Below, one piece after another: positions 25,274 to 36,000 of a stretch of 64,000 bases of DNA; positions within the stretch are counted from its first letter, which is position 1, and the number at the start of each line of letters is the position of its first letter. The notes beneath the pieces were generated by a model, which had not been told where the DNA came from, made no database searches, and was given only the letters and a program-made list of their open reading frames with translations. Origin of the DNA: Plazaster borealis (taxonomy: Eukaryota; Echinodermata; Asteroidea; Forcipulatida; Labidiasteridae); NCBI GenBank assembly GCA_021014325.1, contig CM037460.1:28474336-28538335 (forward strand). The letters are read 5' to 3'. The position numbers and the translations under genes are program-made.

Positions 25274-27538
25274 ATGCATTCCTTAGCTTGGTTCTTTCCT
25301 CGTACAGACATTGGCAATATAAAGAGGGTTGCAAGTGGTAAGTACCATGCTAGGTCAATGAATCTGAAACTACCTCGACGTCTGCAACGATCATTTAGTG
25401 TTTTAGAGGAAAGGTTACCATGCTTCATTAGATAATCAAAACATGCGCGCTGGACAATGTTTTTGCATGGTTATTGTTAAATTTGATCACGTCCATCCAT
25501 CCATGATTCCATTGCGGCAAATAACCCGAAATTGCGCATTGCAGATTTGCATATTTTAAGTAGAAGTGGCTTATTGTTTTGAGTAAGTATACTTTCATGT
25601 CGTTTTGAGCTAAAAGTAAAAAAATTAATTCAACTTTATCGGCACCTAGGCTATTCTATTTCTAAATCTGGCTCCAATTGCTAATCAAAAAGCGACTGCG
25701 GTTGGAATCGAATGTAAACAATTACATAATTCACACTAGAGTAGAGTGTTAGACCCAGTAACTAGCTATCTGGGGCGCTGTACTCCTTTTAAACAATTTT
25801 TGATATCTTATAATCTTCGCTAGTACGACCGAAGAAGTCAAAAACAAAAACTAAAACTGAAGGAGTGCAGCGCCCCAGTTACTGGGTCTGAATTCACAGT
25901 ATTTGAAAATGAAATATATATTCTTACAAAGTTACAAATAACTAGACCCAGTATAAACTGGGGCGCTGTACTCGTTTTTCGAAATTTTGACATTTGCGGT
26001 CGTACTAGCGAAGATTATAAGATATCAAATTTTGTTTTAAAGGAGTACAGCGCCCCAGTTACTGGGTCTGAATTCACACTATTTGAAAATGAAATATATA
26101 TTCTTACAAAGTTACAAATAACTAGACCCAGTAACTGGGGCGCTGTACTCGTTTTAAAATTGTTTTGACTTCTTTGGTCAGCGAAGATTCGTGATGTATT
26201 GTCAAAAATTGTGTAAAAGGAGTTACTGGGTCTAACAAATAACTATATTCAAGCTGGTGGTATTGTTAATTAACATGACATTTTTGCATTCGACTCAATG
26301 TAGGGTGGTTAGTTCTTGTATAGTTACTATAAATAATATCTTTAATACATTAACAAATTCCAATAATTTATCTTATTCTTGCAGAGTTGGTGAAGAAGTT
26401 GTCAATGTCTACAGATGCAGTTCTAAAGAGTGAACATCAGTCTATAAAAACAAAGAGACAAAAATGCAATTTAAAAAAAACATGCAATATGAAACAAACC
26501 TGTTTCTTATTTCAAAAACTTCCAAACGAGTGCAAAGTTCAAATCTTATCTTACCTGACAGATGAAGAGAAATGTAGAGCCTCTCTGGTGTGTACATCAT
26601 TTGCACAGTTAATGCGTACACCATGCTTGTGGACAAAGGCTGATTTTGTTGAGTTGATGTTTTTTAGCAGCAGGAGACCCATGCCAATCCCATCATCAGC
26701 ATTGGAATGCCAAGTCTTAAAGGAGCGTGTCAAGAACTTTGTATTTCATCTTGTGTCTCGGCAAGCTTTGATTCGAGAACTTCACTTTGAGTTTGATATC
26801 CATGATGGTGATGAGATATGGCTTAAACTGCTTGTTTACTCGTTACAAATGGCACATGCTCAAGATCTTCAAATAGTCAAGTGTAATTGGACATTTACAC
26901 CTCATATACCATGGTTCTTAGATGGTGCGGCAGTGGGAGCCAAAGAATCCAGAGTTAACTCATTCCACAAGTTCCTAACTGTCCTTCAAGAAACAAGTCC
27001 TGGAATCAACACCTTCTCAATGCCGTTTGACTGGTCACCATACTCAATCACTCTTCTATGTCACTTCAAGGAAATTACATCGCTCCAGCTGTCCAAATAC
27101 TGGGTCTTTCAAGCTTTACCTCAAAGGCTGTTGAACAGTCTTCTACAAACGCTTCCTAAACTAAAGCGGTTGAAGCTTGAGGTAGCTGTACCCTTTAGAG
27201 ACTGGGATTATTACCCTCAGTACACCTTGACATCAGAGACACTTGAAGATCTTGACATCTCAACCTGCTCTGGTTTCTTTCTATGGAGTGTCACTCTACC
27301 AAACTTAAAAAACTTCTCTGACTCTAGAACTGCTTGGGGTGGACCAGTCTTACCAAGGAGTGCTCTAAAAATTCACTGTTTATACCAGGTACTTAGGAAT
27401 GGAGCTCCTCAACTCAAGATGTTCAATACTTGTCAACTGAGTGCTGGATGGCGAGAGGTATGCCCTAGTGATCTTGAAGAGGTTTTAAGAGGAACTTGTT
27501 ACTGTGAGCTTCATAAAAGAGGGCCTCTCATTTTCTAG
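25274..27538 (+). CDS. F-box protein, probable SCF substrate receptor
   Basis: Two coding exons: 25274-25337, donor TG|GTAAGT, and 26385-27538, acceptor CTTGCAG. The frame is open across the junction (GAG formed over the splice), giving 405 residues from ATG 25,274; a shorter start is ATG 26,405 (377 residues). An F-box begins at LPNECKVQILSYLTDEEKCR and continues VCTSFAQLM...LW, the SKP1-binding motif. The rest has leucine-rich-repeat-like strands (TSLQLSKYW, LEDLDISTCSG, LPNLKNFSD). Known of the family: F-box proteins link substrates to SKP1-CUL1-RBX1. The substrate is unknown and I could not assign a named orthologue. An upstream ATG at 25,267 opens a short frame that terminates just across the splice. 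Intron 1 holds a MITE array. Confidence 0.85.
25751..26233. repeat. tandem array of three short TIR elements in F-box gene intron 1
   Basis: Three elements (25,751-25,889; 25,944-26,069; 26,124-26,233) each begin AGACCCAGTA and end in the complement ACTGGGTCT, with inner GGGGCGCTGTACTC / GAGTGCAGCGCCCC arms. A 54 bp non-TIR spacer starting GAATTCACA separates them; copies 2 and 3 lie exactly 180 bp apart. A fourth relative is at 32,464-32,549. Confidence 0.85.
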
Positions 27539-29496
27539 TAATGGAATTATTAGGCCTATAATGTTAAGATTGTATGCTGAAAGTAATAATGACATTTTTT
27601 TAATGTACAGAAGGTTGCAATTTGATGTGTTGGTGCAACAATGTTTTATCTTCTTAAGTAGCATTTATGCTACTATGTGGGTTTGCCAGTGTCTTACCTG
27701 GATGGATGACTGCTCTATATTCCAATACCCCTATGTTCTGAAACCTCCTCTTGATTTACATGCCAGGGTTAGGGATAGGGTTTGGGTAAGGATTATGAAA
27801 ATATACTAGAGGTGTTGGAATATAGGGTTGTCAGAACATAAGAGTGTCGGAACATAGGGGTGTCGGAACATAAGGGTGTCGGAACATAGGTGTGTAACCC
27901 CTGGATGTACAGACAAAACTTAGTTGAGGCGTTTTTGCACATAGTGTTTGCGTGTGAGATAAGACATTGTTGCACTGACACAACAAATTGTTGCTTTGTC
28001 TTGCAGGGTTTACATTCTGCATGTATCACTCATCAGTGTTATTTTCTCACTGGTGTATTATCTGAATATAGTTTCAGTCTTAGAAATACTGGGCTCGATT
28101 TCACAAAGAGCTAAGACTGATTGCTAAGCAAAGTGTGATGTCACAATACAAATCACTATGGTAATACTGACAACTCATCTTAAGATGAATCTTAGTGCTT
28201 TGTGAAATCGATCCCTGGTGTATTAAATGGCATGTTGACTGTCATTAGAATCCAGCATTCTCACTACTTAGGCAGCCAAAATTAGCTTAGTTGATGTTAT
28301 TCATTTTCTTCCTCAGGGTACCTTCTGGCCTATGGGTTACAGTGCAAAGCACTTTTGAGTTATAGTGCAAGACACTTTTGATTTTTCCTTGGTTTCATTA
28401 CCAGAAACATTATAAGCATCCCTATGGAGAAATATCTTAAATTTTTTAAAATTAATTGTCAATTTTTCAGAGATAAAAGTAAAGGGAGAGTAATATTTCA
28501 GATACATTTACTACTTCTTCCAACAGAACAGTTGAACTTTCAAATATTACTTTGGTTGTTTGGTCTCTCTTAGGTTTTTTGTATACATATATATTTTTAT
28601 TTATATTGAACTGTATTACAAAAGTATTTTAAAGAAATAAAGTTATCACATATCAATACCTTTGGTGATAATATGAGCATAAATTCGTTCAGATTGTCAA
28701 AATATTTGAGTTAGGCAATATTGAAAATTAAATTCTGTAATTGAAACAATTATTGAACACTGCATAACACTACTTTTATCAAAATCTCCTTATGGTGTTT
28801 CCATAATCATTTTTGTGATATTTTAATTTTGTTTTTTTTTCTTTTAATTTTAGTTATTGCGGTTTCAAAATGCATTATTGGAAACTGTGTTTCTAAGGAT
28901 TTCAATAGTTTCTTTCAAGAAGAAGAAAACATTTTTTATCAAGTTTGTATCAACCTGAAGTTGTGCGATGTATTTATGAGCAGAATAATATTATTTATAT
29001 AGTCAGTTAACTTAAAATTGCTCATGGGTCATTATTTTAAAAGCTATCATGTATTACCTTTTTACAAATTGATAAAATGAGTGCTGTCCAAGTTTTTTTT
29101 ACTGCAACCCTTAATTTTAAAACAATTACCTCTGAAAATGATCTGACCAGCTAAACAATTTCATAATTATGGACAGTGGTCACTGTTTTAAAGCTGTTTG
29201 CCTTTGGTTTAAGCTAGACCACCATTTTATCAACTCTGAATACAATAAAATGAAAATGAATGAACTGTAAACTTGCAAAAAGAATGAATTATTTTATTGT
29301 TGTGTTGTTTTTGTCAAAGCTTTGTCTTTGTAAATTGATAAACAATTGTTCATTTTATTGGGGAAGAACACCTGTACTGTATTTAGCGATTTGTGTATGA
29401 TAACATAATTTGTCTTCCCAACCCAGGCTTTAGGTTTTGAAGTAAATAGCACACAAATTGCTTCTGTACAAATTAATATCATTGTCAACAAGGTGT
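27539..29496 (+). other. 3' UTR and downstream flank of the F-box gene
   Basis: AT-rich, with AATAAA hexamers at 28,636-28,641 and 29,244-29,249, either of which could end the transcript. A 16 bp repeat (GTGTCGGAACATAGGG and variants, about five units) lies at about 27,810-27,893, and a small MITE at 28,089-28,218. Confidence 0.5.
28089..28218. repeat. short TIR element in F-box gene 3' region
   Basis: Ends read CTCGATTTCACAAAGAGCTA and, inverted, ATCGATTTCACAAAGCACTA, between CTGGG/CCCTGG. A second member in the same style is at 41,395-41,548. Confidence 0.75.
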
Positions 29497-29862
29497 TAAA
29501 GGTATCGTACACGTTTGGTAATGACTCAAAACAAATATTAGCATAAAATTTTACTTGGTAACAAGCAACGGAGAGCTGTTGATAATATAAAACATTGTAG
29601 GAAACGACTCCCTCTGAAGTAATGTAGTTTTTGAGAAAGAGGTAATTTCTCACTAAAATAATAAAAACTTCTTGCAAGAAGTTTTTATTCCTATCCGAAA
29701 GCACACAATTTGTACAAGGGTGTTTTTTCTTTCATCATTTCTTGCAACTTCGATGACTAATTGAGCCCAAATTTTCACAGGCTTGTTATTTTATGCATAT
29801 GTTGGGATACACCAAGTGAGAACACTGGTCTTTGACAATTACCAAACGTATACCTTTAAAAT
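29497..29862 (+). repeat. MITE-like element, family A
   Basis: Full-length: AAAGGTATCGTACACGTTTG at the left, AATTACCAAACGTATACCTT at the right, and a central hairpin AAAACTTCTTGCAAGAAGTTTT. Open frames inside it are chance. Confidence 0.8.
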
Positions 29863-29929
29863 ACCAGAACCTCCTTATACCATTGAGTTATGCTTATACG
29901 ATTTACTTATGAGATCACAGGGAATTTCC

Positions 29930-30184
29930 CCATTCTGAAAAGTACTGGACGTGAAATTTCATCTTTCAAAACTCTAACGATGATGGCGCTCTTCGAAGGT
30001 GAACATTTACCACTGGTATCCGGTGCTGACCGTTATGTTCAAATGCGTAAAACATTCTCAACCGTCGAACGCCAGCGATGTGTTAATTCAAAATGGCGTC
30101 TTGAATTTTGTTTTGGTGGCTGAAAAATCGTCCTACTATTTTCATTTACTGACGGAATTTGCACCGGGAAACCTTTACCTTGAG
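29930..30184 (+). other. probable 5' UTR exon and promoter of PCIF1
   Basis: A consensus donor (TTGAG|GTAAGA) ends at 30,184. The preceding segment is unique, less AT-rich than its surroundings, and lies just beyond a repeat. The next matching acceptor is ATTTTTTCAG at 32,962, before the PCIF1 start exon. The start of transcription cannot be fixed by eye. Confidence 0.45.
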
Positions 30185-30678
30185 GTAAGAAATGAATTTT
30201 TAGATCATTGTAGATCATCATTTGAATGCTTTACATTACCATGTACAGAATCATTGACGGCAAATTAATGAGTTTTATTTTTGCTCGTTTAATATTTGGT
30301 TTATTTCATACCGTAATTGGTTAATACATTTTAACGCAATGAAGGAATCAAAGCGTGTCTGGTTTCAGAATGATTTAATTCAAATGAATTATTTTGAAGA
30401 CAGAATTGGCTATTAATCATCGGGGAAAAGAAGTAAAGTATCAAATGGATTGTTGGCTGATTTAAGGTTGTGCCTGTGAATGATAAGTAGCCAGGGAATT
30501 TGGAAATATTTCATATGTTTTTAGCCAGGCTTGCCAGCTAGCTCTCTCGATCGTGTCTCGATCATCATTCTCAAGTCTTAGTCTTCATGATGGTCTCCAT
30601 CCAGGGTCTCTCAGTCTCACAACTAGCCCCACTTCTGTGGCCAAGATCTGAATCCTTGGCCATACGACACGTCTGGAC

Positions 30679-31630
30679 CTAGCCCCATAAATTGGGCCAA
30701 TCACTTCGTATCCTTGGCCCCAGCACCATTGCAATTAAATGTTTGTGGATTATTAGATCTACAATCCGCCTCATGAAAACTTACCAATCGGATACTAGGC
30801 CTACTGTACTTGCGGATAACCGGCAAGTTGGTTTTAGTTTAAAAAACATTACCAGTTTTTTGGGGAAAATCGAATGATTTCGAGTGTGACCTTTTGCAAA
30901 AACGTTTGGGTTCGAACTAGGTTTTGTCGAGTTCCCTGACAACAACAATACGATCGATTGCTACAAATTAAGCTGTTACCAGACTGATTTACTCGGAGTG
31001 CGCCGAGAGTGCAATTTGAGTTTTGTGTAGGCCTAGTAATTTTACTTCCCTGCGCGGCGGCAACACTCATGCGAAACGCGATCCCGCTACCCGCGCCGCA
31101 TTTAAAGCTAGTTAATTAAAGTCCTCTCTTTCAGTTAATTGTTTCCGAGTAATGTGCAATTTTGATTGTAACGATGAATTCAAATTGCACTCTCGGCGCA
31201 CTCCGAGTAAATCAGTCTGGTAACAGCTCAATTGTAGCAATCGATCGTATCGTTGTTGTCAGGGAACTCAACAAAACCTAGTTATCGAACCCAAACGTTA
31301 GTACTGGTGCTCGATCCTGTTCTATAATAACGTTAACAAAAAAAATGGGAGCGTAGTTTTGAGAACGTGTGTACGCCTTCGCAAAGAGCAAGAGGTCAAC
31401 AAGATTGTTGAGATTTTTGCAAAAGGTCACACTCGAAATCATTCGATTTTCCCCCAAAACTGGTAATGTTTTGTAAACTAAAACCAACTTGCCGGTTATC
31501 CGCAAGTACAGTAGTATCCGATTGGTAAGTTTTCATGAGGCGGATTGTAGATCTAACAATCCACAAACATTTAATTGCAATGGTGCTGGGGCCAAGGATA
31601 CGAAGTGATTGGCCCAATTTATGGGGCTAG
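30679..31630. repeat. palindrome A of the composite element
   Basis: The left arm (30,679-31,018) and right arm (31,181-31,630) match closely in inverse; the outer word is CTAGCCCCATAAATTGGGCC, the inner word CACTCTCGGCGCACTCCGAG. The spacer is 162 bp. The right arm is longer by a block of about 115 bp near 31,300-31,414 that the left arm lacks, a later insertion or a left-arm deletion. Confidence 0.85.
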
Positions 31631-31669
31631 TCTGGACCCAAGTTTTTGTTGAGGGGGTGTTGAGCCAAC

Positions 31670-32346
31670 AAGCGGACGGCGATCCAAGGCGAATTCCCTA
31701 GTACTACAGGATGGGCAGGTCGGCGATTTAAACCAACTAAATGTTTTTACTTACCTCTTAGCCTTAGCTTGCCCTGAGTGTTTTGGATGTTTAAATAAAT
31801 AACAATTCAAAAAAATATTTCAAATAAATTAAAAACAATTCAATTTCCTCCGAATTACTTCCCTCGATGGTTACCGAGCGCGGTCATTTTGAAATAATCC
31901 CAATCATGCCAATCAAATCACGACGTCATCAGCCGTCCGGGCTGTTGGCGGAACGAGGGTGCGAACAATTCACTAGATGTTTTATGTGAATACAGCTTGG
32001 CGGCTATGCGATGTTATTTTAGCGCGCGCGATACTGTAGTGTAGGTGTCACATAAAAATCCGTTGAATTGTTCGCACCCTCGCTCTGCCCACAGCCCGGA
32101 CGGCTGATGACGTCGTGAATTTGATTGGCATGATTGGAATTATTTCAAAATGGCAACGCTCAGTGAACATCGAGGGAAGTAATTCGGAGGAATTTTTTTA
32201 AATTTTATTTGAAATATCTTTTTGAAATTTTATATATTTACACATCCAATACACTCGGGGCACGCTAAGAGGTAGGTGAACACATTTAGCTGGTTTAAGT
32301 CGCCGACCTGCCCGTAGGGAATGTGCCTAGGAATCGCCGACCGCTT
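31670..32346. repeat. palindrome B of the composite element
   Basis: Arms 31,670-31,988 and 32,049-32,346 are inverted copies, for example GGGCAGGTCGGCGA on both and GCCGTCCGGGCTGT against its complement. The spacer is 60 bp with a GCGCGCGC run. Arm divergence is visibly greater than in palindrome A. Confidence 0.8.
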
Positions 32347-32463
32347 AGCTTAACCAAAAGTTGGTTTGATGTGTGGCCACGGATTCAGATCTTGGCCACA
32401 GAAGTGGGGCTATCTCACAACAAGTCTCTCTCAGGTCATGCAGGTCAGACCCAGACAAAGCCT

Positions 32464-32549
32464 AGACCCAGTAATTGGGGTGCTGTACCTCTTCTTAAAA
32501 AATTGTTGACATCTTCGGTCGTACTAATTAACTCTAGCGCCCCAGATAA
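32464..32549. repeat. single copy of the AGACCCAGTA TIR element
   Basis: TAGACCCAGTAATTGGGGTG at the left and TAGCGCCCCAGATAAC at the right match the elements in the F-box intron. It lies only about 50 bp outside the composite fold-back. Confidence 0.7.
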
Positions 32550-32800
32550 CTTTTGTCATGTTTGTAGTTAATGATGGGATATTTTATTTTGCTTGATTTT
32601 CCGAATACCCAGCCACAAAAAATGCCCCCAAATGACAAAAAGACCCAACAACAAAACTTGAAAATCGCCTACTGGCTTCGCGATATGTCAAAGATGCAAC
32701 ATCAGGCATTAAATTGTACTCACGATCATTTTTTGTGCTCCAAATTGATGATTTTTAGTCCACAATCAGAAAAAACTATCCTCCACAATCTACTTGATTG

Positions 32801-32927
32801 GACTCTCTGTAATATAGACAGGTGCCCTAGCTGCCTACCCATGAAAGCGTGACCACATGCACTACCACTGCACCAGGACCACGCGGTAGTCAGGGCACCT
32901 GCTATATTACAGAGAGTAAGATTACAT
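32801..32927. repeat. 127 bp hairpin element in PCIF1 intron 1
   Basis: CTCTCTGTAATATAGACAGG and, at the other end, CCTGCTATATTACAGAGAG are near-perfect inverted repeats, about 28 bp per arm, around a 65-70 nt loop. It ends only 35 bp before the splice acceptor at 32,962. Confidence 0.75.
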
Positions 32928-33063
32928 TATATATGAAGTTTACATTATTATTATTTTTTCAGAGGTTTGCAGCATGTTTTCTCTTCATTGGTGTATGATT
33001 TCTCCATTGTGCAACTAACATTATTTTACGTGTGTATCCTACTTGAAGAAGCTATTGGTAACT

Positions 33064-36000
33064 ATGTCAACCCAACATCAGACACCCGATAGAAAAAAAA
33101 ACTTTGCCCCTCTTCACACCTCCACCTCCCCACAAGTTGGCCATTCAATGCCAAACACCATGATGCAGCAGCCTAAGACACCCATCCCTCAGAGCCCTGC
33201 TCCTGCCAATCACTCATTTCGCCAAGGTTCCATGTCAACACCGTCTCCCCAGATGCCACAGAGCCCAGATCCCGTCCACGACCTCCCTCAAGAGCTACTT
33301 GAAGCAGGTTGGAGACAGTTCTGGAGTAAGAGGGAGGGGCGGAACTACTACTTCAATAAGTTCACTAAACAATCACTGTGGGAGATGCCAACTCTGGGTG
33401 GAGAGAGGGGTGCATCGCGGGTAAGAAAGAAAATAGGATTCAAGCTTTAAACTTGTTGATTTCATTTTTAAAATAGCACAATTCATCTTTGATTTTCTAC
33501 TGGAATAAGTTGGCTAAATAGTCACTGTGGAAAGTACCTGCTCCATATGGAGAGAGGTGTGTATCAATGATTAGAAAGATAATATGGCAATAACTACAAG
33601 ATTGACACAGGTCAACCATCAACAACAAAATGTGGCATTTGATCATAAATTATTAGCAAAGGAAGTTGAAGTTGCATTTGAAGTTGTATTTTGATCTTGA
33701 TTGTCTTTTCAACCCACAGCATGACCCTCTTGGAATCCAGATTGACCCAAGGCCTGGTCATGGACATCCAAATATAACTTCTCCACCTGGTGGTCTTGTA
33801 CCCAGAAGACAGTCAATTGAAGAGTCTCCACTCAGCCCAACTTTCAAGCAGGCTGAACTTGAAGGGTGGGTCTAACCTCTTTGTTATTTGTGTATATCAA
33901 TGAAATCCTACCTTTGCTAACACTCTTGGGTCACACACAAACAAATCAGGAACAACATTTGAGATGAAAGAAAACTCATCACTGACCCCTTGTGCCAATG
34001 TCGCACACAGCTACTGTCTGCCACACACTCGCTATTTTGTGTTGTTTGCATTGTAGTTGGCATTTACCAATTACGAGTCAACTTGTAAACGTGTAAACAC
34101 CAGCTACAATGCACACAACATTGTATAATACACAAGGACATTGACTCTCAAAATGGCGCGACCAAGATTATTGTGATGATAACATCAGGTGAATTGGGTC
34201 AATTGATTTATTTTGAAACTTGTAAGTGAGATGAAATATCAAGAAAACTTTCAGCTTTACTGAGATAAAAGGGTGACAAAATTGAAACTGAATTCAGTGA
34301 GTGTAGAAATCAAGTGAGTTTTGTACCCTCAAACTGAAGTGGAATGAAAATCCTACATTATTATTCCTTCCTGAGACAGTCAAAGATGATCATAATTACT
34401 GACTAGTCATGGTCATTGTTTTTTTGTTTTTTTTAGCCCTTTCTGGGACTTCTCTATCCACACTAATGTCACGATGTTTGAGAGGTATCCTAGTATACTG
34501 CCGCCACCCCATAATGACATCGAGCTGATGAGGGGAAACCTGGTACAGAAACTGCGCTTCCAGTACAGTGAATTATGTCAGCAACGTGAAGGTATAATAT
34601 TCAATTTAAAAAAGAAGATATCTGGTTAAACTTCTGACAAAATTGTCTCGAGAGACCTGTATGGGTGTGAACTCCGGCTATACGGCAGTTACAGGTTGAA
34701 TTGCTTCTGACTGGTACCCCAAACAAAGATATTAACAACATAGGGAGACCACCAACATAGGACTAAGCGCCTTGAGCGTCTTTTTAGGCGGATTTTGGCG
34801 CAATATAAATGCTTTTTCTTATTATTATATTATTATTATAGCTGAGTTGGTAGATTGCCAGCACGTTAATCCGGATGTTGCAGGTTTAAATCCCGCTCTA
34901 GTCAATTTTTGTTTGTTCAACCCAAAATTTGATGATATTTCAAACAATTATGGTTTGAAATTTTCACCACAAATCAATTTACTTCTATGGCAGATGCACA
35001 CCTTGGAAGAAGTATAAAGTCATTACAAACAAAACACTTTACAAAGCAGAATTTGTATTTCTAGTTGTCATTGCACATTGTAGGGAATCCAATTTAGATT
35101 CTAAGAACTCTTACATTTAGTTTTGTTTAATAATTAGCAATATTGATGGCATAACACTAGGATTTAATGAATCAACGATGCATGGATACCTTTGATCTGT
35201 CTCTGTTGTCAATCATGTCGAAGCTGATGATAGCTTGTTGTAAAGAGAAAATGATTTGCGTGGATGATGTTAAGAACTATACTGGACCTCTTTATAATCT
35301 TAATACTTCCAGTAAATAGCAAGACTTGAGCATTTTCTAATGTATTGTTTGTCTGTACCAGGGATCCAAGCACCAAGGGAATCATTTAATCGTTGGCTGC
35401 TAGAGAGGAAGGTTATTGATAAAGGTCAAGATCCAATGCTACCCAGTGATTGTAAGCCAGAAGTATCACCTTCTATGAAGAGAGAAATTATGAGCGATAT
35501 ACCCATCAGGTACCTTAGAATCATTATTCATCATGTGGTCATGTTTCAACACTGTGAAGAGTGTTTTTATGGCCTGAGGAAATTGAGTCCAGATGAATGT
35601 GTGAAGCGCACACATTTCATGGCCCAATTTAAGTTTGTAGATCACATATTTGACTTGGGAGGAGCTTCTTAGCACTCAACATTGATAGAAATTCAATGCA
35701 GAGTCAAGGCCAACTGAGGCTAAACTGTCAGATTTGTTCTCAACTTTTAAAGGGTTTTGGGATGTTTTAAATGGAAAGGTATTTAGGAATGGGAATAAAA
35801 GAGTGGTGACTCAGTCTTAAATACCTTGCAGGGTTGTGGTCATGCGGTAAAGGACTTTTGTCGCACGGCCACGACCCTACCAGGTTTTAAACGGCCATTT
35901 AAGACCTCCTCGCCACTGTTTTATTCCCTTAATATTAGTCAAGGAACTGCAATATGGCTTGTCCATTATAGTGAGAATTTTAATCAATGAAACAGCCCCA

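Larger units (their letters stand above)
30625..32411. mobile_element. composite fold-back element: two palindromes inside an outer inverted repeat
   Basis: The outer arms (30,625-30,662 and 32,374-32,411) share AGCCCCACTTCTGTGGCCAA and its complement. Inside lie two complete palindromes side by side: 30,679-31,630 and 31,670-32,346. No open frame of note occurs. It sits in PCIF1 intron 1, between the probable 5' UTR exon and the start exon. Confidence 0.8.

Noticed and set aside
29294..29704. 136-codon minus-strand open frame
   Set aside because: Most of it is the antisense of a family A element; similar frames recur in other copies.
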